Shown here: positions 53,368 to 61,156 of the stretch, in pieces | How positions within the stretch are numbered: the first letter of the stretch is position 1 | Layout: each line of letters starts with the position of its first letter | Assembly (NCBI GenBank): GCA_018242605.1 | Contig: JAFEBP010000008.1 | Coordinates: 39,671-103,670 of the forward strand | From: Planctomycetota bacterium | GTDB taxonomy: Bacteria; Planctomycetota; Phycisphaerae; Phycisphaerales; UBA1924 | Direction of reading: 5' to 3' | Length of the DNA stretch: 64,000 bases | Program-made: the position numbers and the translations under genes | The notes under the pieces: model-generated | What the model saw: the letters and a program-made list of their open reading frames with translations, nothing else | Told to the model about the DNA's origin: nothing | Databases searched by the model: none

Positions 53368-54549
53368 TCAGACGCGGTACGCCTGCGCGACCTTGGTGAG
53401 GGCTTCCTCGACGATGCGGAAGTGCTCATCGGTGAGGTCGTGGTGCATGGGCAGCGCGAAGACCCGGGTGGCCAGTGCATCGGCGACGGGGGTGTCGTCG
53501 TTGGCGAAGTCGCCCAGCGCGGGCTGCTGGGGCAGGCTGCGGGGGTAGTGCACGGCGGTGGGGACGCCCTCGGCCTTGAGGGCGTTGCAGAACTCATCGC
53601 GGGTGCAGGCGAAACGCTTGGTGTCCATCTGGACCACGTAGAGGTGCCAGACGCTCTCGGCGCCGGGGGTGACGGCGGGGGGCGTGAGGCCGGTCACCTT
53701 CTTGATAATGGCGTTGTAGCGCAGGGCGTTGGTCTGGCGCTGCTTGGTCTGCTCGGGCAGGCGGTCCAGGCGCGAGCAGCCGATGGCCCCGGCCATGTCG
53801 TTGAGGCGGTAGTTGTACCCGATGCTCTCGTGCAGGTACTTCTCTGTTTCGCCGTGGGACCGGAGCAGGGAGATCTCGCGGGCCAGTCCGTCGTCGTTGC
53901 AAGTGACCAGACCGCCCTCGCCGGTAGCGAGGTTCTTGGTGGCGTACAGCGAGTAGGTCACGGCGTCGCCGAACTCGCCCAGGCCGCGGCCCTTGTACGT
54001 GGCCAGGTGGGCCTGAGCCGCGTCGTAGATGACCATCAGGTTGTGCTTCTCGGCGACGGCCTGCACGGCGTCGATATCAACAGGGGTGCCGTAGAGGTGG
54101 GTGACGGCGATGGCGGTGGTGCGGGGCGTGACCTTGTGGGCCAGGTCCTTGGGGTCCACCTGCATGGTGTCGGGAAGGGCGTCGACAAAGACGGGGATGC
54201 CGCCGCGGGCGACGACCATGGAGACGGTGGCGATGTACGACCAGGCGGGAACGAGGACTTCATCGCCGGGCTTGATGAGGGGCTCGTACGCGAGTTGGAG
54301 GGCGACGGTGCCGTTGGCGCAGGTGAGGGCGTGCTTGGCGCCGGTCATGGCGGCCCAGCGCTGCTCGAACTCGAGACACTTGGAGGCGGCGCGGAGCATC
54401 CCGGACTTGAGCACGGCGTTGACGGCGTTGATGTCGGCCTCGGTGAGGGCGGTGGACATGAACGGGACGGGCTTGGTGCTCACGGGCGTGCCGCCGAAGG
54501 AGGCGAGTTTGCTGAGCGAGGGACGTGCTTCGGCGGTGAGGGTGGACAC
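53368..54549 (-). CDS. DegT/DnrJ/EryC1/StrS-family PLP aminotransferase
   Basis: 393 residues from a GTG at 54549 with CCGGAGTTTTCC upstream; the longer frame to 54807 reads as non-coding. Sugar aminotransferases of this family make amino sugars for O-antigens, glycans or antibiotics. Seen: GMLRAASKCLEFEQRWAAMTG at the N-terminal side, CANGTVALQLAYEPLIKPGD, the Asp-containing VIYDAAQAHLATYKG, and the PLP lysine in YSLYATKNLATGEGG. The end with HYPRSLPQQPALGDF matches the family's substrate loop. Neighbours are unrelated (hydrolase and purM), so the pathway cannot be told. Confidence 0.9.
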   Translation of the reverse strand: MSTLTAEARPSLSKLASFGGTPVSTKPVPFMSTALTEADINAVNAVLKSGMLRAASKCLEFEQRWAAMTGAKHALTCANGTVALQLAYEPLIKPGDEVLVPAWSYIATVSMVVARGGIPVFVDALPDTMQVDPKDLAHKVTPRTTAIAVTHLYGTPVDIDAVQAVAEKHNLMVIYDAAQAHLATYKGRGLGEFGDAVTYSLYATKNLATGEGGLVTCNDDGLAREISLLRSHGETEKYLHESIGYNYRLNDMAGAIGCSRLDRLPEQTKQRQTNALRYNAIIKKVTGLTPPAVTPGAESVWHLYVVQMDTKRFACTRDEFCNALKAEGVPTAVHYPRSLPQQPALGDFANDDTPVADALATRVFALPMHHDLTDEHFRIVEEALTKVAQAYRV

Positions 54550-54808
54550 TTGGAAAACTCCGGGAAAACTGTGAGCATCGGCGGCGGAGGCGGCGGCTTT
54601 GTGGGCTGCACGGCATGCCGCGGATCGGGCGGGGATGGGGTCATCGGACCCGAGCCCGTGCGGCGGTGCGGGGGCGAGCCCCAACTTCGCCGCAAGGAGC
54701 GATTCTATGCGGGTGGAAGGCGGGGTTCCCTGCTTGACGGTGGGGTTTTGGGCGGGGATGGGGGAGTTGAGAGTGAGGCAGAAGGGAAGAATGGCCGGAA
54801 CGGCCAAT

Positions 54809-55921
54809 CTACTTGCGGACGATCCCCGTGCCTTTCACCACCGTGCCGATGCGGAAGACGCGCTCTCCGAGTTTGGTGAGCTGCTCGGCCACGGAGTCGG
54901 CGAAGGTCGGCGAAACGATGACGCAGTAGCCGATGCCCAGGTTGAAGACGCGGTACATCTCTTCCTCGTCGATGTTGCCGTGCTGCTGGAGGAAGTTGAA
55001 GATCGGCGGGCGCTCCCAACTGGTCAGGTCGATCTTGGCGTCGAGCGTGGGCGGCAGGGCGCGGCAGAGATTGCCGCCGATCCCCGAGCCGGTGATGTGG
55101 GCCATACCGGTGATGGGGTTCTTGACCTTGTAGGATCGCAGCAGGCGGACGATGGGGTCGGCGTACAGGCGCGTGGGGGTCAGCAGGACCTGCCCGAGGG
55201 TCTTGGGAGTCACCGGCGCGGCCTTGCGGCGGCCCTTGGCCTTGGGGGCGGGGTTGAGTTCGTCGTAGACCTTCGACAGGTCGAGGCCGGCCTGCTTCAC
55301 CACGTCGCGGACAAGCGTGTAGCCGTTGCTATGGATGCCGTCGCTGGCCAGGCCCAGGATGACATCGCCCGCACGGACTCGGGCGGGCTTCTGGACGCGC
55401 TTCAACTCCACGACGCCCACGCAGAAGCCGGCGAGGTCGAAGTCACCCTTGGCGTAGACATCGGGCATGTTGGCGGTCTCGCCGCCGATGAGGGCGCAGC
55501 CGCTGCGGCGGCAGCCGTCGGCCACGCCGGTGACCAGGGCGTGGAGCATGGCCGTATCGACGACGGGGGTGGCGATGTAGTCCAGGAAGAACAGGGGCTC
55601 AGCGCCCTGCACGACCAGGTCGTTGACGTTCATCGCGACCAGGTCGATGCCCACGGTGTCGAAGACGCCCAGCTCCGCGGCGAGTTTGATCTTGGTGCCC
55701 ACGCCGTCGCAGCAGGCAACCAGGACAGGGTCTTTGTAGTTGCGGCGGAAGAGGCGCTGGTTGTAATCAAGGCGGAAGAGGCCCGCGAAGCCGCCGGGGT
55801 TGCTGATGACCCGGGGCGAGAACGTGCGGCGCATGAGCGAATCAAGGGATTCGGTGAAGGCGTCTTTCTTGTCGATGTCGACGCCGGCGCCGGCGTAGGT
55901 GAGGGGCTTGGTGCGGGCCAT
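54809..55921 (-). CDS. purM: Phosphoribosylformylglycinamidine cyclo-ligase (AIR synthetase)
   Basis: 370 residues from ATG 55921; no clear ribosome site is visible in the pyrimidine-rich stretch before it. It converts FGAM to AIR with ATP in purine synthesis. The start TYAGAGVDIDKKDAF, DPVLVACCDGVGTK, GIDLVAMNVNDLVVQGAEPLFFLDY, ALIGGETANMP and SDGIHSNGYTLVR are all family hallmarks. An insert of about 20 residues rich in Lys/Pro/Ala (around 235-255, PAPKAKGRRKAAPVTPKT) enlarges it slightly over the ~345-residue norm. It stands apart from other pur genes in this window. Confidence 0.95.
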   Translation of the reverse strand: MARTKPLTYAGAGVDIDKKDAFTESLDSLMRRTFSPRVISNPGGFAGLFRLDYNQRLFRRNYKDPVLVACCDGVGTKIKLAAELGVFDTVGIDLVAMNVNDLVVQGAEPLFFLDYIATPVVDTAMLHALVTGVADGCRRSGCALIGGETANMPDVYAKGDFDLAGFCVGVVELKRVQKPARVRAGDVILGLASDGIHSNGYTLVRDVVKQAGLDLSKVYDELNPAPKAKGRRKAAPVTPKTLGQVLLTPTRLYADPIVRLLRSYKVKNPITGMAHITGSGIGGNLCRALPPTLDAKIDLTSWERPPIFNFLQQHGNIDEEEMYRVFNLGIGYCVIVSPTFADSVAEQLTKLGERVFRIGTVVKGTGIVRK

Positions 55922-56101
55922 GCGGGGAGGGTAGGGAAAACCGGGAGGGGGAAAAAGGGGCGAACCGGCAAATCGCGAATGAGCACGGTCGCCGTGGCGC
56001 CGGCGAGAAGTTCCGCCCGGGGCGCCGCGGCGATACCCGTGCCGAAGTGGGTTGTTTGACGTCCCTCTTCGGAATTGACCGATGGCCGACGCCCGCCGGC
56101 A

Positions 56102-57193
56102 TCACATCGCGTCGATCGAATGGAGCCAATCGACGAAACCGATGGGTTGATAATCGACCTCGCGCCCGAAGATGGCTTGATAGCGCTCGCCCACATCGCT
56201 CTCTTCCAGCGGCTTGCCGGGCTTGGCGGCCGATCCGTGCTCGACGATGGTGATCTTGTCGGCGGGGAGTTCGTTGAGGCCGCGCTTGAGAAGGTAGATG
56301 ACGTCGGTGTCGTCCCACGGAAGGCTGTAGCCGATGAAGACGACGCGAGTGGCTTCGCGCAGTACGCGCAGGGCCCTATACCACACGGCGGAGATGTGTG
56401 GGTTGCGGTAGTCCTTGAGGGTGGTGGGGGTGATCATCACCGGCCGCGGCGGGGTGGCGCAGTCGCGGCACTTGGTCTCGCGTCGGCGTTCGTAGCTGGC
56501 GTCGTACTCGGGCACATCAAAGGTGTTGCGGGCGATCTTGTAGGTGTAGCCGCTGCGGCCGATGCCCATGTCGAGCCGGTGGCAGTTGGGGCAGTAGAGC
56601 CAGTTGAGCGAACCGTGGATCTTGAGCAGTTCGCCCCACTTGCCGCTCTCGCGGTAGGCGCGGGTGGCGACGTCGCAGGCGTAGTCGGGGTACTGGCCCT
56701 CGCCCGCGGAGATCATGGCGTTGTCGACCAGCACGTCGTAGTTGAGGGAGATGACCGTAGGCGGCCTGCCGGTGCGGGCGGCCAGGTGCCGCAGGATGCT
56801 CTCGTGGGGCGCGAGATTGCCCGGTCCCTCGAGCATCACCTCGATCACGCCGAAGACGGCGTACTCGGCGCTCTCGCGGGCGGCGCGGATGTCGGCGGTG
56901 GTCCAGGTGGGGCCCAGGCTGTGGCGGCGATCGACGGCCATGTCGAGCAGCGTGAGCACGAGCGGGAGCGGGGGATAGTCCTTGGGGCGCCGCTGGTGCC
57001 GGTCGGCGGGCACTCGGAACTTCTCTACCAGCAGGCGGTTCAGAGGCTCAAGCAGGTCGGGGTGCCGCAGGGAGAGCGAGAACGCCTGCGGGAGAATCTC
57101 GGCGGTGAGCGGGCCGCCGCAGGCCTTGGTGGCGCCGGCGCCTAAGACAACGACAGGCACGTCGTTCGGGGTGAACTGGGCCGTGGCGGTCAT
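56102..57193 (-). CDS. SIR2-like NAD-binding protein with zinc-ribbon
   Basis: 363 residues from ATG 57193. Sirtuin/SIR2-like Rossmann features: GAGATKACGG (18-28) for NAD binding, VISLNYDVLVD (Asn151, Asp153) and KIHGSLNWLY with the putative catalytic His193. A zinc-ribbon is formed by CPNC (Cys201, Cys204) and CRDC (Cys242, Cys245). Then VVFIGYSLPWDD closes the fold. SIR2_2-type proteins act in phage defence (NADase effectors) or in unknown roles; no HNH, TIR or TPR module is attached. It is divergent from the membrane protein gene at 57415. A direct repeat lies between them (57208-57235). Confidence 0.85.
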   Translation of the reverse strand: MTATAQFTPNDVPVVVLGAGATKACGGPLTAEILPQAFSLSLRHPDLLEPLNRLLVEKFRVPADRHQRRPKDYPPLPLVLTLLDMAVDRRHSLGPTWTTADIRAARESAEYAVFGVIEVMLEGPGNLAPHESILRHLAARTGRPPTVISLNYDVLVDNAMISAGEGQYPDYACDVATRAYRESGKWGELLKIHGSLNWLYCPNCHRLDMGIGRSGYTYKIARNTFDVPEYDASYERRRETKCRDCATPPRPVMITPTTLKDYRNPHISAVWYRALRVLREATRVVFIGYSLPWDDTDVIYLLKRGLNELPADKITIVEHGSAAKPGKPLEESDVGERYQAIFGREVDYQPIGFVDWLHSIDAM

Positions 57194-57207
57194 GGACGAA
57201 CGGTAGG

Positions 57208-57235
57208 GAGGCGACAAATTCGCGAGAGGCGACAA
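57208..57235. promoter_or_regulatory. Direct repeat upstream of the SIR2-like gene
   Basis: GAGGCGACAA occurs at 57208-57217 and 57226-57235, 18 bases apart, with AATTCGC copies nearby. It lies 15 bases before the leftward SIR2-like start, a place where an operator could act. No known regulator site is matched. Confidence 0.35.
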
Positions 57236-57414
57236 GTCTCCAATTCGCAACGGACTGATTGAAATATCGAGGGCACGTGAGCCCAGGCGAAAAATGACGG
57301 TGTGGCGCGCGCGGGCCAACGTGCCTGTCTATCTCAGGGCTGCCGTCTCGTCTCGACGGCACTTCTGCGAGCGGCGATTTCTTCGCCGAAGGATTCAACT
57401 GGGAGGCACACATC

Positions 57415-58497
57415 ATGAGTGAACTTAGATCGATCGACACCAGGCCGCAGGCGGGCGCAACTGGAGGTGGTGGTCATGCCGGGGGAGGCGGGAGTGGCTC
57501 GTCTACAAGTGGCGGAAGTGGTGGTGGGGGTTCATCGGGGAGATCCAACTCCCAATCCAGCGGACTTCTAAAGGAGGATGGTCGCATCAAAATGGGCAAG
57601 AGCATCTTCGTAATCGCGTTGGCAGTGCTCGTGCTGTTGGGTTGGGGGGTTGTTTTCTTCAACGGCGTATGCCTCAACAGCCTTCCGTTCCGGCAGATGG
57701 TGAATCTAGTCTCGGTGAAAGTGCCTGCGCCGGTTCCACCAGTTCCGTCAGTCATTACGACTCCGGAGGGGCCGCCCGATCCGGAGTCCGGCGTGCTTAA
57801 GAACAGCAACTTTGCGATTCAACCGATCCCGGAGATTCCAGCGAACAAGCAGGAGCCGGATTCGGTCAACATCGCGAGAATCAAGCTGTTCCTGCAGGTG
57901 ATCGGGGTCACTTCTGATCTTGGGGTGTTAGTGTGGTCGTGGATCTTCGGGTTCATGGGCTACCCGTACACGAATCTGCTCTTGCTGACCTGGCTTTCGG
58001 CAACGCTCGGCTCGCTCGTCAACTACACCGTTGTGGCGCTGCGCCGATCGAACAATCCGGGCCAAGGAACGAGGGGCGGGGGGCGCATGCTGCACTCGGT
58101 CACGGGCAGCCTCGTGGTGGGTGTTGGGTTGGGCTTCACGATGTATGTCGCGATCGTGGGCGGCGCGACGGTGATCACCAAGTCAGGCCTGTCCATCACC
58201 AGCCCCGACGATTATGCCAACAAAGCGGCGATCATCTCATTGCTGACGCTGCTAGCCGCGCTCTTCCCTGGCTGGTTCCTGAACGTGCTGGAGGTTCGCC
58301 TGCAACAGGCCAATAGCTCTAACGGCGGGTCGGGAAGTTCCTCGGCCGCCAAGCCACTCCCCCCTTATGCCGTGACGGTGGAGGTGCAGCCGAAGGATGC
58401 CGGGACCGCAAATCCAGCGTTGATTGACTCGCTCAAGGTCGTGATCAGGGGCGATCCGGAGTATGTGAGAGCGGGTGACGGAGGGAAGCCGTCGTAA
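57415..58497 (+). CDS. Gly/Ser-rich membrane protein of unknown function
   Basis: 360 residues; ATG 57415 with GGGAGG upstream. Residues ~15-45 are a Gly/Ser low-complexity run (GGGGHAGGGGSGSS...). One transmembrane helix follows (~60-82, SIFVIALAVLVLLGWGVVFF), then an extracytoplasmic Pro-rich stretch, then three more hydrophobic segments (about 163-220, 227-250 and 273-293) and a soluble C-terminal ~65-residue tail (VTVEVQPKDAGTA...). No named family is recognised. Its codon and base use looks slightly less GC-rich than the neighbours, a possible sign of recent arrival. Divergent from the SIR2-like gene. Confidence 0.7.
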   Translation: MSELRSIDTRPQAGATGGGGHAGGGGSGSSTSGGSGGGGSSGRSNSQSSGLLKEDGRIKMGKSIFVIALAVLVLLGWGVVFFNGVCLNSLPFRQMVNLVSVKVPAPVPPVPSVITTPEGPPDPESGVLKNSNFAIQPIPEIPANKQEPDSVNIARIKLFLQVIGVTSDLGVLVWSWIFGFMGYPYTNLLLLTWLSATLGSLVNYTVVALRRSNNPGQGTRGGGRMLHSVTGSLVVGVGLGFTMYVAIVGGATVITKSGLSITSPDDYANKAAIISLLTLLAALFPGWFLNVLEVRLQQANSSNGGSGSSSAAKPLPPYAVTVEVQPKDAGTANPALIDSLKVVIRGDPEYVRAGDGGKPS

Positions 58498-58837
58498 CTT
58501 CGTGGGGGCCGTGAAAGCTCCGCGGGTTTTCGCGAGGTGACTCCACTTTTTGAGAGTCATCAGATGTTGGTGCGTGAAGCAGAATCGGCGGGCACGGACG
58601 CCCGCCGGAGTGGCGCAGCGAATACCGGTAGCCATCACGCGGATGTTCCCAGTGTCTAAAGAGCCTCGCGCGGATTGCGAGCGTCGTCACGTGCGCACGA
58701 GGTCGTCGCCATAGGAAAGATCTCTACGGTTCTGTACCGAGGACGCCTCTATTTTCGGCCAACTCTTGGCCTAAAGCGAGACCTCCCCGATCTGCTTAGC
58801 AACCGTTCCAAGCTCTCGCGCGGACGCTCCGACACCA
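58498..58837. other. Intergenic region between the membrane protein gene and the trehalose operon
   Basis: 340 bases between convergent ends. A perfect hairpin CGGCGGGC (58586-58593), ACGGAC loop, GCCCGCCG (58600-58607) is present without a T-run; it may terminate one or both transcripts. No coding region of natural character is seen. Confidence 0.5.
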
Positions 58838-61156
58838 TCAGGCCCGCGTGGCGGGCTCAACGGGTTTGGGCGAGGGGTTGGTCTTCGCTTGCGTGAGCGC
58901 GGTCAGAAACTCGGCGGCCCAGCGGTAGATGTTGTGTTCCGAGACCTGCTGGTACAGCCGCGACATGCGGGCGCGGCGTTCTTCTCCGGGCATCTCAACG
59001 GCGATGCGGATCGCCTCCGCGAACTCCTCGGTGTCGTACGGGTTGATGATGAGGGCGTCGGGCAGGTCGCGGGCGGCGCCGGCAAACTCGGAGAGGATGA
59101 GCACGCCGTCGCCGTCGGCGCCGGTGGGGGTGGGCTCTCCCTGCGCGGCGATGAACTCCTTGGCGACCAGGTTCATGCCGTCGTGCAGAGAACTGACGAT
59201 GCAGACGCTGGCCATCTTGAGGAAGGCGTGGACGGTCATCTCGTCGTGGTGAGCGACGAGGAAGTGGATCGGCTTCCAGCCCTGGTTGTCGGCCTTGAAT
59301 CGCCAGTTGATGGCGTCCGCCAGGGTTTCGAGCTCGGTGACCAGGTCGCGGTAGCGGGGAATGTGGGTGCGGCTTGGCGCGCCCAACTGCACGAAGGAGA
59401 ACTGACCGCGGTGCTGCGGGCAGCGCTCAAAGAACCGTTCGATGGCGCGGAAGCGCTCGGCGATCCCCTTGGTGTAGTCAATGCGGTCGACACCAACAGC
59501 GATGGGTACGTTGGCGAGAGAGAACTTGTGACGCAGCGATTCGCTCCGGGCAGCAAGCTCATCTCCCGAGGCGACGTGCTTTTCCGACCAGGGCTGGACG
59601 CTGATGGGGAAGGGCCGGACCAGCGTTGTGCTGCCGCGGAGCTCGACGCTGAAGCGGTCCCAGTCGAGCTTGGCCTCCACCATGCGGTCGACGGTGTCGA
59701 GGAAGTTGTTGCAGTGCTGCTGAAGGTGGAAGCCGATGAGGTCCGCGCCGAGCATGCCCTGGAGCACCTCGGCACGGAAGGGACAGATGCGGAAGGCTTC
59801 GGGATTGGGCCAAGGGATGTGCCAGAAGAGGCCGACGCGTAGATCCGGCCGGCGCTGCTTGATCATGGCGGGCACGAGCGCGACCTGGTAGTCCTGGACC
59901 ATGACGACGGCGGACTCGGCGCCGACTTCGTTGAGCACGGCGTCCGCGAAGCGCTGGTTGGCGTTGACGTACTGGTCCCAGTCCGAGGCGCGGAAGATGG
60001 GGCGCTCGTGGGTGAGGTGGCAGAGCGGCCAGAGGCCCTCGTTGGAGAATCCGTAGTAGTAGCCCTCTTCTTCCTCCTTGGTGATCCAGACGCGCCGCAG
60101 CGTGTAGCGGGGATCGTCGGGAGGGACCGAGACGCACGCGTTGGCGTCGACCGTGGCGCGATCGGCGTCACCCGCGCCGTGGGCGACCCACAGCCCGCCG
60201 CAGGCCTGCAGCACCGGGTCCAGGCCGGTGACCAGCCCGCTGGCCGGTCGCACGAGCTTGGGCCGGCCGTCGGCAAACTGGTGCATGTACGGCTCGCGAT
60301 TGCTCACCACCACGAGCGTTGTATCACCCAGCGCCGACCGCGCGTGGGCACGCAGGCGTTCGCGCGTCCAGGTTTTGTCGGACCGGGTGAGCGTGTCGGC
60401 GGACTCGCGCTCCTGGCTGCGGGCGGCGCGGAACGAGGCGGCCAGGTGGGCGCTCTCGTCTTCGAGCCGGCGGAGCGGAAGTCCCGGGGGTGGCGCCGCC
60501 TGGGTGCCGCCGAAGCGGAGCTTGCGCATCCATTCCGCCAGGGCGTGCATGGGGCGCTCGAAGAGCGCCCACGCGAGCCCGGAGGTGAGCACGAACAGCA
60601 CGCCGGCGACCGAGAGCGCCAGGGCGAGGCCCCGCACCATGCCGCGGGTGAGCCGGTCTTCCAGGTAGAGCGCATCGTGCAGCACCACCAGCGTGCCGGT
60701 GTGCGCGCCGTCGGGCGCGGCGATCATCGAGGCCAGCACGTGCGTGGTCCCCGACACGCTCCTGACCACCTCGCGCACCTCGGGCTCGCCAGTGTGGATC
60801 CGCGCCACGATCGGGGCGATGGTGGATTCCAGATCGGCCACGGCCTCACCGCCGGCGACGTATCTGCCGTCGGGCCGGAAGAGGGCGAAGCCCAGGAGGC
60901 GCGAGTGCCCTTCGAGCCGCTCACCCATGGCCTTGGCGATCTGATCGTCGGGCAACTCGAGCGCGGAGCGAGCGGCAGGGGTGGTGCGGTGCAGCAGCAC
61001 GCCCGCTCGTCGGTCCAGGTCCTCGACGCTGGTGCGGTATTCCTCGTTGACCTGGTACCAGACGATGGCGCCGGTGCCCAGGGCTGCGAGCAAGGCGATC
61101 GTCATCCCCAGTCGGACGGATCTCGGCAGACGGAAGCGCACGGGGGGGGTGGTCAT
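58838..61156 (-). CDS. otsA: Membrane-anchored trehalose-6-phosphate synthase with sensor-like N-terminus
   Basis: 772 residues; start at 61156, where ATGA overlaps the stop of the upstream gene. Residues 1-270 form a membrane module: TM1 (~17-34), an exported ~135-residue domain (with ALFRPDGRYVAGG, like CHASE/cache sensor domains), TM2 (~173-198, LALALSVAGVLFVLTSGLAWALF) and a HAMP-like linker. The GT20 domain begins near 281 (VVVSNREPY) with the UDP-glucose/glucose-6-phosphate site: YWHDYQVA-like VMVQDYQVALVPAMI, FFWHIPWPNPEAF, GFHLQQHCNNFL, GVDRIDYTKGIAERF, and C-terminal SLHDGMNLVAKEF. It makes trehalose-6-phosphate from UDP-glucose and glucose-6-phosphate. A sensor-tethered OtsA differs from the usual soluble one. 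Confidence 0.93.
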   Translation of the reverse strand: MTTPPVRFRLPRSVRLGMTIALLAALGTGAIVWYQVNEEYRTSVEDLDRRAGVLLHRTTPAARSALELPDDQIAKAMGERLEGHSRLLGFALFRPDGRYVAGGEAVADLESTIAPIVARIHTGEPEVREVVRSVSGTTHVLASMIAAPDGAHTGTLVVLHDALYLEDRLTRGMVRGLALALSVAGVLFVLTSGLAWALFERPMHALAEWMRKLRFGGTQAAPPPGLPLRRLEDESAHLAASFRAARSQERESADTLTRSDKTWTRERLRAHARSALGDTTLVVVSNREPYMHQFADGRPKLVRPASGLVTGLDPVLQACGGLWVAHGAGDADRATVDANACVSVPPDDPRYTLRRVWITKEEEEGYYYGFSNEGLWPLCHLTHERPIFRASDWDQYVNANQRFADAVLNEVGAESAVVMVQDYQVALVPAMIKQRRPDLRVGLFWHIPWPNPEAFRICPFRAEVLQGMLGADLIGFHLQQHCNNFLDTVDRMVEAKLDWDRFSVELRGSTTLVRPFPISVQPWSEKHVASGDELAARSESLRHKFSLANVPIAVGVDRIDYTKGIAERFRAIERFFERCPQHRGQFSFVQLGAPSRTHIPRYRDLVTELETLADAINWRFKADNQGWKPIHFLVAHHDEMTVHAFLKMASVCIVSSLHDGMNLVAKEFIAAQGEPTPTGADGDGVLILSEFAGAARDLPDALIINPYDTEEFAEAIRIAVEMPGEERRARMSRLYQQVSEHNIYRWAAEFLTALTQAKTNPSPKPVEPATRA

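Noticed and set aside
54550..54807. Upstream extension of the DegT aminotransferase to 54807
   Set aside because: The extra 86 residues have no family match; the GTG at 54549 has CCGGAG at the right distance and gives normal family length.
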